A stretch of 28,662 bases of DNA from an uncultured Atopobium sp. (lineage in GTDB: Bacteria > Actinomycetota > Coriobacteriia > Coriobacteriales > Atopobiaceae): NCBI GenBank assembly GCA_938028565.1, contig CALIZS010000031.1:1-28662 (forward strand). Direction: 5' to 3'. Below are positions 23,098-28,662 of the stretch, piece by piece. Numbering within the stretch: position 1 is the stretch's first letter; each line of letters opens with the position of its first letter. Made by a program: the position numbers and the translations under genes. The notes beneath the pieces are model-generated. The model was not told the origin of the DNA, made no database searches, and saw only the letters and a list, made by a program, of their open reading frames with translations.

Positions 23098-24492
23098 CTA
23101 CTCAGCGGTGTCTGAAGTATGGAGTTCAAGCGCTTCTTTATGAATACGACGCTTGTTCCATATTGCAAGCGCAAGGGTTGCGATACCAATTATCGCTAAG
23201 CCCAAACCATTAGCAATTCCACCAATGCGTACAATTAGCCATGTCAACGGATTTGCGCCATCACATATAGATGAAATCGCCGCAGCTCCACCCATATCAA
23301 ACTGGACATTAGATGCAGCAGTAGTGATGAGAGGCGATAAATCTGTAGCAATGTACAAACCAACGGTGAGAACAATAAGTCCAATGAAAATTCCACGGAA
23401 ACCATTGTTGCGTACGACTGGAGTAATAAGAACAAACATCCATGGAATTACCGCAAGGTCTGCAAAAGGAAGAACCTTATTTCCCGGAAGGATAACTGCC
23501 AAGAAAATGCAGAGAGGGACAAGGATGAACGAAATAGCAAGAGTCACTGGGTGCCCTACGCCAACTGCAGAATCAAGACCAATATATATCTTTCCACGGT
23601 TCTTGAAATGCTTGTTGACAAACGTAGAAGCTGCATCAGAAATAGGAAGCAGACCTTCCATTAACAAGGCAGCCATCTTTGGAATGAGCACCAATACGGC
23701 GCCAAGCGAAACTCCTAACGACAGCACTTTGGTTATGGAAGCAGCAACATTTCCACCGTCCCAATATGCAAGGACACCAATTACCAGTCCAATAACTGTA
23801 CCTACCAAGATTGGCTCGCCAAACACACCAAATTTCTTTTGAAGTGTATCCGTATTGATATCAATATCACGTACCCCAGGAATCTTGTCAAAAATCCAGT
23901 TAAAAAGCATCGCAATCGGTGCATATGCGGTAGTAAACCCATGTGGCAAGGAAACACCAGGCATCTGAAGTGACTCCTCAACCAAAGGAGCCGTATAGTC
24001 ACCAAGAACCATAATCACGATCATGTTTAGAATGGCTGCAATAATACCAAACACATAGCTATTGGTTACGATTGAAACAAGTGCACCAGTAAAAGCAAAA
24101 TGCCAGTAGTCCCAAATGTCAACGTCAACAGTCTGAGTAGTATTAGTAAGAAGCATAACGATATTTACTACAAGACCAAGTGGAATAATAATCAAGCCAA
24201 CAGTTGATCCCATTGCAATAGCTGCTGCTGCTGGCCAGCCTACATCAACAACGGTCAGACTCAATCCAAAACGATTGACCATTTCCTGAACTGCCGGTGA
24301 AAGTGTAGTTCCCAAAAGACTGTTAATTACAAGTCCAAGTCCGATAAAACCAACGCCAACCGTAAGTCCAGCTCGCAAACTTTTACCAAAGCCTGCACCC
24401 AAAATACAGCCAAGAATTGTAAGCACAATCGGCATCATCACCGATACGCCCAACCCTTGAATGAACGAGAAGAACCCCAAAAAAGCATCCAT
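23098..24492 (-). CDS. gatC: PTS EIIC component, galactitol type (GatC-like)
   Basis: A 464-residue membrane permease of the galactitol PTS family. It has about ten to twelve hydrophobic segments, the N-terminal GLGVSVMMPIVLTILGCILGAGFGKSLRAGL region and a conserved loop GHPVTLAISFILVPLCIFLAVILPGNKVLPFADLAVIPWM typical of GatC. It imports a polyol or ketose while EIIB phosphorylates it; the true substrate is unknown. It lies 20 bases after gatB. No polyol dehydrogenase is nearby, so galactitol itself is not well supported. Confidence 0.9.
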   Translation of the reverse strand: MDAFLGFFSFIQGLGVSVMMPIVLTILGCILGAGFGKSLRAGLTVGVGFIGLGLVINSLLGTTLSPAVQEMVNRFGLSLTVVDVGWPAAAAIAMGSTVGLIIIPLGLVVNIVMLLTNTTQTVDVDIWDYWHFAFTGALVSIVTNSYVFGIIAAILNMIVIMVLGDYTAPLVEESLQMPGVSLPHGFTTAYAPIAMLFNWIFDKIPGVRDIDINTDTLQKKFGVFGEPILVGTVIGLVIGVLAYWDGGNVAASITKVLSLGVSLGAVLVLIPKMAALLMEGLLPISDAASTFVNKHFKNRGKIYIGLDSAVGVGHPVTLAISFILVPLCIFLAVILPGNKVLPFADLAVIPWMFVLITPVVRNNGFRGIFIGLIVLTVGLYIATDLSPLITTAASNVQFDMGGAAAISSICDGANPLTWLIVRIGGIANGLGLAIIGIATLALAIWNKRRIHKEALELHTSDTAE

Positions 24493-24512
24493 TTTACGTC
24501 CTCCTTTTCTGT

Positions 24513-24812
24513 TTACTCTTCTTCCATAAGCTTTAAGATCTGCTGGTTTGGCACATCCATACCCACACCCATTAAATAGGCAACTCCATTAACATACGGA
24601 CAATGCAACTCCTGAGGAGCTATTGACGTTGCTACAATGAAGTCGTAGTTGCGTGATTTCTCTGGAGCAGACGCGAGCGGAATCTGTGTAATCTCATACT
24701 GCCCTTTATATCCATGAGAATCCAAAAGTTCTTCTACTTTTTTCCGGGCAATTGTTGAAGTTACAATTCCTGATCCACAAGAAAGCAAAATGTGTTTCAC
24801 TCTTCCAGCCAT
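24513..24812 (-). CDS. gatB: PTS EIIB component, galactitol type (GatB-like)
   Basis: A 99-residue cytoplasmic phosphocarrier. The phospho-accepting Cys12 lies in the LLSCGSGIVTSTIA loop, as in GatB and UlaB/lactose-type IIB proteins. It takes phosphate from EIIA (probably the gatA-like gene at 20247-20699) and donates it to the sugar carried by GatC, whose gene follows by 20 bases. Confidence 0.9.
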   Translation of the reverse strand: MAGRVKHILLSCGSGIVTSTIARKKVEELLDSHGYKGQYEITQIPLASAPEKSRNYDFIVATSIAPQELHCPYVNGVAYLMGVGMDVPNQQILKLMEEE

Positions 24813-24839
24813 CTTTCATCCCTTCTCTGTTCTTACAAA

Positions 24840-25361
24840 CTACTCACCAATTACGCAAACCTTGACTTTACGATTACGCTCCCTGTTCTGGTCCCAGTCA
24901 ACTAAGTAAATGTGGCCAAATTCTCCAGTTGCGGGCATGCCGCCAGTAACGACAAAAGTTTGGCTGCTACCAAAGAGCGATGCCCTCAGATGTGCATCTC
25001 CGTTCAAAATCGTATTTGCCTCTCCCGGAAACTCGGGATGCTCATTATGGTAGTCCACAAGAAATTGAACGTGTTTTGGTCCCGGATAACGATAGTCTCG
25101 ATCCTCTTCAACCTCACGGGGAATCATCTTGTCCACGAAACGAATAAGGTCTCCCTGGAGAAACTCCTGCCCCTGCCAATTCGTATCATGCACATACTCC
25201 TCAAAAATAATTGAGCAGGTAGTATGTATTGTTTGGCACGTCACAGTACCGTTTGAGATCCCGGATGCAGCAATGATATCAATTACCTGTTGCTTGATAT
25301 CGATAAAATCAGGACGACCTGCTGCAGTTGACACCGTAATCGTATCTTGATAAACAGCCAT
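24840..25361 (-). CDS. YjbQ / UPF0047 family protein
   Basis: A 173-residue protein of the YjbQ family (typical members ~135-140). Family hallmarks are His46 in QTIHTTCSIIFEE, DLIRFVDKMIP, NGDAHLRASLFGSSQTF (120-136) and the end RNRKVKVCVIG. It has about 30 extra residues (EEDRDYRYPGPKHVQF...EANTILN) between the two halves. Some YjbQ proteins have weak thiamine-phosphate synthase activity, but the family's main job is unknown; its place in a sugar PTS operon suggests work on a sugar phosphate or metabolite (inference). ATG 25361 is chosen because the open frame upstream runs into the isomerase gene; GGAGAAGAG precedes it. Confidence 0.85.
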   Translation of the reverse strand: MAVYQDTITVSTAAGRPDFIDIKQQVIDIIAASGISNGTVTCQTIHTTCSIIFEEYVHDTNWQGQEFLQGDLIRFVDKMIPREVEEDRDYRYPGPKHVQFLVDYHNEHPEFPGEANTILNGDAHLRASLFGSSQTFVVTGGMPATGEFGHIYLVDWDQNRERNRKVKVCVIGE

Positions 25362-25383
25362 ATATCTCTTCTCCAACCTTCTC

Positions 25384-26082
25384 TTACTCTGCAAAGTCGG
25401 TACGTGCTCGATCAAGCGCTTCAAACATCTCGTCAAGCATTGCAAACGGATCGTCGGCCGCAACAATACCCGAGGTTCCTCCAGTTGCATCGGCGCCGTA
25501 TTTGATGGCATCGTACACATTCTCTCCGGAGCTGATACCTGCCGCCTGCAGTACCTTAGTGGCAGGAGAGACGGCCTTTACCGCCTCGGTCGAAGCGCGC
25601 ATATAATCTTCACCGGCAATTTGTCCGGTTCCGATAAGGCTCGTAAGCTCACAGGTCATAATATCGGGATGCAACTCTGCAATGGCTTTTGCCTCTTCGA
25701 CGGAATCGGCACATACACAGGTAAGAATCCCCACCTCATTAGCGCGAGCTATGGTTGAAGCAAGCTCATGGACGGTCATGGGGTTCTCGGCATGATTCAA
25801 AAATGTAGCCTTCACTCCCGCCGCCGCGAGCGCCTCAGGCAGGATATGACCCATACCGCGACCGGGCCTCAAGCTTTCCATATTTTGAGCGCACGGAATA
25901 AGATGCGTGCAGTGCTCGGCAACCCATGCGAGGTCAATCGGCTGAGCCGTAAAGAGACAATCAAAATCGTACTTCTCGCAAAGTTCATCCGCCTTGGTGG
26001 CAAGCTTGCGAAGCTCCTCACCATACAAATACGACTTTGGATTAACTACAAAAAATGGGCTTCTCAACTTGTACTTTTCCAT
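25384..26082 (-). CDS. Triose-phosphate isomerase homologue (archaeal-like/tetrose-type)
   Basis: A 232-residue TIM-barrel protein. The triad is preserved: Lys16 in VNPKSY, His97 in FLNHAENPM and Glu145 in CELTSLIGTG (canonical members have EPPELIGTG). The phosphate loop is GGTSGIVAADDP (201-212). Length and the LNHAEN segment resemble archaeal-type TIMs rather than the ~250-residue glycolytic enzyme. As first gene of a sugar operon it may interconvert DHAP and glyceraldehyde-3-phosphate made by the aldolases, or isomerise a tetrulose phosphate as EryH-like proteins do. ATG 26082 follows AGAGGGGA. The palindromic operator at 26146-26171 lies 64 bases upstream. Confidence 0.85.
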   Translation of the reverse strand: MEKYKLRSPFFVVNPKSYLYGEELRKLATKADELCEKYDFDCLFTAQPIDLAWVAEHCTHLIPCAQNMESLRPGRGMGHILPEALAAAGVKATFLNHAENPMTVHELASTIARANEVGILTCVCADSVEEAKAIAELHPDIMTCELTSLIGTGQIAGEDYMRASTEAVKAVSPATKVLQAAGISSGENVYDAIKYGADATGGTSGIVAADDPFAMLDEMFEALDRARTDFAE

Positions 26083-26145
26083 ACAGATCCCCTCTATCCA
26101 AAGCATGCATACAAAACGACAAGTTCAATATAAGCAGTATATATC

Positions 26146-26171
26146 AACTTGTACACAATTTTATATACAAG
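26146..26171. promoter_or_regulatory. Palindromic operator, probable GntR-regulator site 2
   Basis: AACTTGTACACA-ATT-TTATATACAAG lies between the regulator gene and the isomerase operon. Its reverse complement matches the site at 20798-20823 except at the centre. An extra half-site ACAAGTT is at 26119-26125. It probably controls the six-gene operon. Confidence 0.82.
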
Positions 26172-26189
26172 ATGTTTTATCGATGAATT

Positions 26190-27026
26190 TTATCGGTGAA
26201 CGCGCGCATTTTGGGATTGAATTGCATCCCCCACGACCGCCTGCCCTGATGTAAGCCACGTAAGACTCCACTCAAAGGGGGTCTTATCGGCAAATCTGAT
26301 TGTTTGTTCAAGAACCAGAATCGGTGAGTTCTCATCGCAATTCAAATAGCGGCCATGTTCCACTCCTGCCGCGCGGGCCGTATAGCGGATCTTTGAATAC
26401 GCAATCTTCTTTCCGCTGCATCTTTCCGCAGCTGAAAAGGCAGGTTCTACACTAAAGTCCGCTTTTTCGTAGCCGGGGCACTCCGATAAGTTCGTCCAGC
26501 TTTCCTGACATAAAATGGGCTCGCCATCAACATATCTGACCCTGCGCAAAAAACAAATAAGGTCTGAGGACGACGCCTGCAGCTCATTTTTTACATTTTC
26601 CGGAGCGGGTAAAACTTTCTTTTCCAGGACCTTTGTTTCAAATTCCATTCCCTGGTTCTTAAGAGACTCGGCAAACGAAAGAGGTCGGACTCCCGCCGGA
26701 TGGGAAAGTCCTTCTTCAGCAACGTATGTGCCCTTTCCGTGAACACGAAGCAAAAGACCTTCGTTTACCAGCGTTTCAATCGCATGCCGTACGGTCCCTC
26801 GACTGATGCCAAACCGGTTCATCAGCTCATGCTCCGAAAGAATCTTCTCTCCGGAGATCAACTCACGCGAATAAATCATTTCCCTGATTTGGTCGGCCAG
26901 CTGTGAGTGGAGCGATGTAGCGCTGCTGGTAATCAAAGCCTTTGTTGGTTTATCTTGACTGGTCAGCTTTTCCGGTGTGGGAAAATGAGGATATATTCGA
27001 TTGTCGTTTGTAGCCTTTTTGCACAC
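26190..27026 (-). CDS. GntR-family transcriptional regulator (HutC/UTRA type)
   Basis: A 278-residue regulator. After an N-terminal tail of about 38 residues comes a winged-helix DNA-binding domain (LHSQLADQIREMIYSRELISGEKILSEHELMNRFGISRGTVRHAIETL...VHGKGTYV). A UTRA ligand-binding domain runs to the C-terminus (FLRRVRYVDGEPILCQESW, ILVLEQTIRFADKTPFEWSLTWL). Such regulators usually repress sugar genes and are released by a sugar phosphate. The GTG start follows AGAAGG with a 5-base gap. It is next to the isomerase/PTS operon, whose operator matches the one at gatA/aldolase, so it is the likely controller of both and perhaps of itself. Confidence 0.9.
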   Translation of the reverse strand: MCKKATNDNRIYPHFPTPEKLTSQDKPTKALITSSATSLHSQLADQIREMIYSRELISGEKILSEHELMNRFGISRGTVRHAIETLVNEGLLLRVHGKGTYVAEEGLSHPAGVRPLSFAESLKNQGMEFETKVLEKKVLPAPENVKNELQASSSDLICFLRRVRYVDGEPILCQESWTNLSECPGYEKADFSVEPAFSAAERCSGKKIAYSKIRYTARAAGVEHGRYLNCDENSPILVLEQTIRFADKTPFEWSLTWLTSGQAVVGDAIQSQNARVHR

Positions 27027-27076
27027 TGCAACCTTCTAACCTATAAAAATCGAACAAATGATGGTCACGCTTATAG

Positions 27077-27094
27077 ACAAGTAGTATACAAGTT
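27077..27094 (-). promoter_or_regulatory. Possible autoregulatory half-sites upstream of the GntR gene
   Basis: Two ACAAGT half-sites, 11 bases apart (27077-27082 and 27088-27093), lie about 50 bases upstream of the regulator start; the minus strand reads AACTTGTATAC. They match one arm of the two strong operators but do not form the full palindrome. Confidence 0.45.
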
Positions 27095-27153
27095 ATAGAA
27101 AGGTTGTGCCAGATAGAACGCCATGGAGGGTGTGCGCCGGATAGCATCGGAAG

Positions 27154-27309
27154 ATGGTATGGGACATATACGCAGCTAGAGAGTCCCTGGTATTTCTCGT
27201 CAGGGCGGTTGCACTTGTCGCCTTCTTCGCGCACTCCTTCGTTTTCAAGAATCTGCAAGAAACACTGAACAGTTGGTGGGTTACGCTAAAGAATCGTCTA
27301 GGTTGGTAG
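27154..27309 (+). CDS. Doubtful 51-codon membrane-like open frame
   Basis: Encodes MVWDIYAARESLVFLVRAVAL...VTLKNRLGW: one hydrophobic stretch followed by a Trp-rich amphipathic tail. There is only a weak GGAAG next to the start. I do not recognise it, and it may be a remnant or chance. Otherwise 27027-27320 holds only the regulator's upstream region. Confidence 0.2.
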   Translation: MVWDIYAARESLVFLVRAVALVAFFAHSFVFKNLQETLNSWWVTLKNRLGW

Positions 27310-27320
27310 AAAGAGACCCT

Positions 27321-27459
27321 TTAGAGCCTGTATACATCTTCTACTCCCTGACTGACACTCCTCTCTTCATCAGTCTTTTTATAGAGTATAAAAACGACCA
27401 AGGCCAGAAAGAAGACTCTACTGCCAGAAAACACGAAAATACCTCTTCAAAACGCTCAT
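27321..27459 (-). pseudogene. Degenerate copy of a small membrane-anchor peptide
   Basis: ATG at 27459 begins MSVLKR. After a shift the frame continues GIFVFSGSRVFFLALVVFILYKKTDEERSVSQGVEDVYRL and ends at 27321. The order SVL-KR-x-FSG-hydrophobic helix-charged tail is the same as in the anchor at 27907-28041, so the two look paralogous. Comparison suggests about five bases are missing after the KR codons. It is short, so the assignment rests on this likeness alone. Confidence 0.4.
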
Positions 27460-27521
27460 AACCTCACCGGCTATCGTGAAAAGAATACCTATAGGTGTAT
27501 GGGTGCTATCTTATGACCGCC

Positions 27522-27815
27522 TCAATAGATGTATTCCGGTATGCGATCATCCTTCCGTACTCGATCGTAACCTTCATGGAATATGTCAACAGAATCGGCA
27601 TTGATATACGATCCTTTGCGATCATAGGGAAAGTACGCTATCGCAACGTGATCGCCGACCTTGTAATCAGAGACATTCACCAAAACACCGCTCGCAGGTT
27701 TTTCACCAAAATGAACTTCCAATGTTCTCTCGGAATCATCCTCGACAATCACACACAATCGGAAGGTATTAGTTTCCTCATCAATACTGACAATATGACC
27801 TGTCAAAAAAAGCAT
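27522..27815 (-). CDS. Unknown 97-residue protein, possible C-terminal domain of a split gene
   Basis: Encodes MLFLTGHIVSIDEETNTFRLCVIVEDDSERTLEVHFG..., an acidic, beta-rich sequence with an OB-fold feel; no named family is recognised. No ribosome-binding site precedes the ATG. The same frame stays open upstream (KAIYGIDDNHASFSY before the Met) into the 13-bp tandem repeat. Removing four repeat units would join it in frame with the membrane anchor at 27907-28041. It is therefore more likely the extracytoplasmic part of a broken anchored protein than a free-standing gene. Confidence 0.5.
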   Translation of the reverse strand: MLFLTGHIVSIDEETNTFRLCVIVEDDSERTLEVHFGEKPASGVLVNVSDYKVGDHVAIAYFPYDRKGSYINADSVDIFHEGYDRVRKDDRIPEYIY

Positions 27816-27858
27816 ATACGAAAATGAAGCATGGTTGTCATCTATGCCATAAATAGCC

Positions 27859-27923
27859 TTCTCTTTGTTATTTCTCTTTGTTATTTCTCTTTGCTATTTC
27901 TCTTTGCTATTTCTCTTTGCTAT
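27859..27923. repeat. 13-bp tandem repeat, five units
   Basis: Five head-to-tail copies of TTCTCTTTG(T/C)TAT, the left two with T and the right three with C at the variable place, followed by two decayed units up to about 27953. Thirteen is not a multiple of three, so any change in unit number shifts the reading frame of the minus-strand gene that crosses it. Confidence 0.92.
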
Positions 27924-28041
27924 TCTCTTTGGTACCCTCTTTGCTGCTCTCTTTTGAGGTCGATATAGCCAAGGCAATTCCTCCAAATAGCAGGACTCCC
28001 GAAAAAATGATAAAACCTTTCCTCTTTATTAAGACAGATAT
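27907..28041 (-). pseudogene. Membrane-anchor half of a gene broken by the tandem repeat
   Basis: A 44-codon frame reading ISVLIKRKGFIIFSGVLLF, then GGIALAISTS, then a Lys/Glu/Ser tail KESSKEGTKENSKEK and stop inside the repeat. It has basic residues, one hydrophobic helix and a hydrophilic linker, as for a signal-anchor. AGGAGG is 9 bases upstream, but the codon at the start place is ATA where the paralogue at 27459 has ATG. Start-codon loss and repeat expansion both point to a dead or switched-off gene whose C-terminal part is at 27522-27815. Confidence 0.5.
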
Positions 28042-28059
28042 ACAAACAGACCTCCTATC

Positions 28060-28236
28060 TTATCTGGAGAAAAAGACACTATCATTGTAAGTATATTTGG
28101 CATATTCTACATTGACATATCGCACAAAGCCATTCCAACCATCGGCAACTACAAGAGCATGCATCGAAGGCTTTGAAAAAGAGGGATCACTGAAAGCCAT
28201 TTGATTAAATTTTGAATCTATATTTTCCTTTTCCAT
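28060..28236 (-). CDS. Doubtful 58-codon open frame
   Basis: Begins MEKENIDSKFNQMAFSDPSF and ends VNVEYAKYTYNDSVFFSR. It overlaps the end of the HTH fragment in another frame and stops just before the AGGAGG of the anchor gene. There is no good ribosome-binding site and no recognised family; it may be a remnant. Confidence 0.25.
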   Translation of the reverse strand: MEKENIDSKFNQMAFSDPSFSKPSMHALVVADGWNGFVRYVNVEYAKYTYNDSVFFSR

Positions 28237-28430
28237 AACCTGATACAGACTCAATAATATCCGCCTGCATCAAATTAGAAATTAACTTGGATGCTCCCGA
28301 GCTCTTTAAGCCGAGAAGTTCCATAACTGCATTTCTTCCAAAAATCTTGTTATCGCCAAAACTCCCATATAAAGTTTTGATATGAAGAATCGTTTTATTC
28401 GAGAAGCCCTCTGTTTTCCCGGAAGCAGAG
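28205..28430 (-). pseudogene. C-terminal HTH fragment of a gene cut by the IS element
   Basis: The frame enters from the IS boundary at 28430 and reads KTILHIKTLYGSFGDNKIFG, then RNAVMELLGLKSSGASKLISNLMQADIIESVSGYGKGKYRFKI and stop. The second part is a winged-helix segment like the C-terminal end of AlbA_2/RecG-like ATP-binding proteins or similar regulators (family by impression only). The N-terminal part must lie beyond the IS element, outside the window. Confidence 0.65.
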
Positions 28431-28662
28431 TTACGTCTCAAAAAGTGGTGTAAGGCTATTTCCTTACTACCTTCTAACCTACATTATGCCACCTCTTTAC
28501 AAGCGTTAAAGTCACTATCAATTACTTGTAAGAGATGGTCGATGGTCTCTTGTGTACATGACTCTCTCTTAGGGTGTTCTTCAAAGAGAAGAGAGCGTTT
28601 GTCCATGAAGTGCGTTGCTACAAACCACTCTTCGTTTTGATTGATACATACTGCTCCTACAA
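28431..28662 (-). mobile_element. IS256-type insertion sequence, right end (continues past the window)
   Basis: The terminal sequence GTTACGTCTCAAAAAGTGGT begins at 28431, followed by a 53-base non-coding end and the 3' part of a transposase gene. Its last 81 bases are repeated at 18416-18496 with three differences. The element sits in an HTH gene. The other end is outside the window. Confidence 0.85.
28485..28662 (-). CDS. IS256-family (mutator-type) transposase, C-terminal part only
   Basis: The visible 58 codons end VGAVCINQNEEWFVATHFMD, KRSLLFEEHPKRESCTQETI, DHLLQVIDSDFNACKEVA and stop, the short variable tail seen after the catalytic domain in IS256-family transposases. The DDE residues and start lie beyond the right edge. 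The tail FNACKEVA is echoed in the FKVCKEVA end of the broken ulaA gene. Confidence 0.78.

Noticed and set aside
23153..23842. 229-codon plus-strand open frame
   Set aside because: It is antisense to gatC; its low-complexity Pro/Thr/Ile composition is the mirror of membrane codons.
24840..25520. 226-residue version of the YjbQ protein
   Set aside because: The first 53 residues would overlap the end of the isomerase gene and do not resemble the family. ATG 25361 gives the family start.
26950..27258. 102-codon minus-strand open frame upstream of the GntR gene
   Set aside because: It overlaps the regulator start in another frame, covers the operator-like half-sites and has no recognisable domain.

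Overview
The window looks like chromosomal DNA of an actinobacterium of moderate GC, most likely a host-associated member of the Coriobacteriia (Atopobium/Lancefieldella type). This is inferred from the protein styles, such as the Ala-rich prenyl synthase, the paired transketolase halves and the many PTS genes. No rRNA or marker gene here proves it. It holds about 25 intact genes, one tRNA, several decayed genes and an unusually rich set of intergenic repeats.

Region by region. 1-604 has no gene and is filled by ~120-bp repeat cassettes. 605-6269 (+) is a core block: galE, a polyprenyl diphosphate synthase, a cytoplasmic peptidoglycan-binding protein, tRNA-Gln(TTG), glmU and prs. It feeds UDP-sugars, isoprenoid carriers and PRPP into envelope and nucleotide synthesis. 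6270-6924 holds repeats and a terminator. 6925-9443 (-) is a 5-oxoproline uptake and release operon (DUF969, DUF979, pcp). 9578-12427 (+) is an intact pth, then frameshifted ABC-transporter genes, then a second divergent 3' half of pth fused in frame to a permease fragment; this looks like an insertion scar. 12747-14974 (+) encodes an NfnAB-type flavin/Fe-S oxidoreductase pair. 14975-15660 holds a terminator and the inverted counterpart of the repeats at the left end. 15661-18247 (-) is a non-oxidative pentose-phosphate block (split transketolase and a TalC/FSA-type transaldolase).

18470-27026 is an accessory sugar-phosphotransferase region. A broken ulaA-like IIC gene ends in the tail of an IS256-type transposase. 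Next come ulaC-like IIA and gatA-like IIA genes, a divergently read class II ketose-bisphosphate-type aldolase (+), and a six-gene minus-strand operon: triose-phosphate-isomerase homologue, YjbQ-family protein, GatB, GatC, an unknown membrane protein and a FucA/AraD-family enzyme. A GntR/UTRA regulator lies upstream. Two nearly identical 26-bp palindromic sites, one between gatA and the aldolase and one in front of the operon, tie these genes into one regulon. The substrate is not known.

27027-28662 is decaying DNA: a small membrane-anchored protein gene broken by a 13-bp tandem repeat, a degenerate paralogue of its anchor, an HTH-gene fragment, and an IS256-type element that runs off the right edge.

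The most unusual signals are: (1) intergenic cassettes with a common plan, three ~31-bp direct repeats followed by an inverted copy of the repeat core, seen with three unrelated core sequences; (2) the pth displacement scar; (3) the GatABC/TIM/YjbQ/two-aldolase regulon; and (4) the 13-bp repeat expansion splitting a gene.
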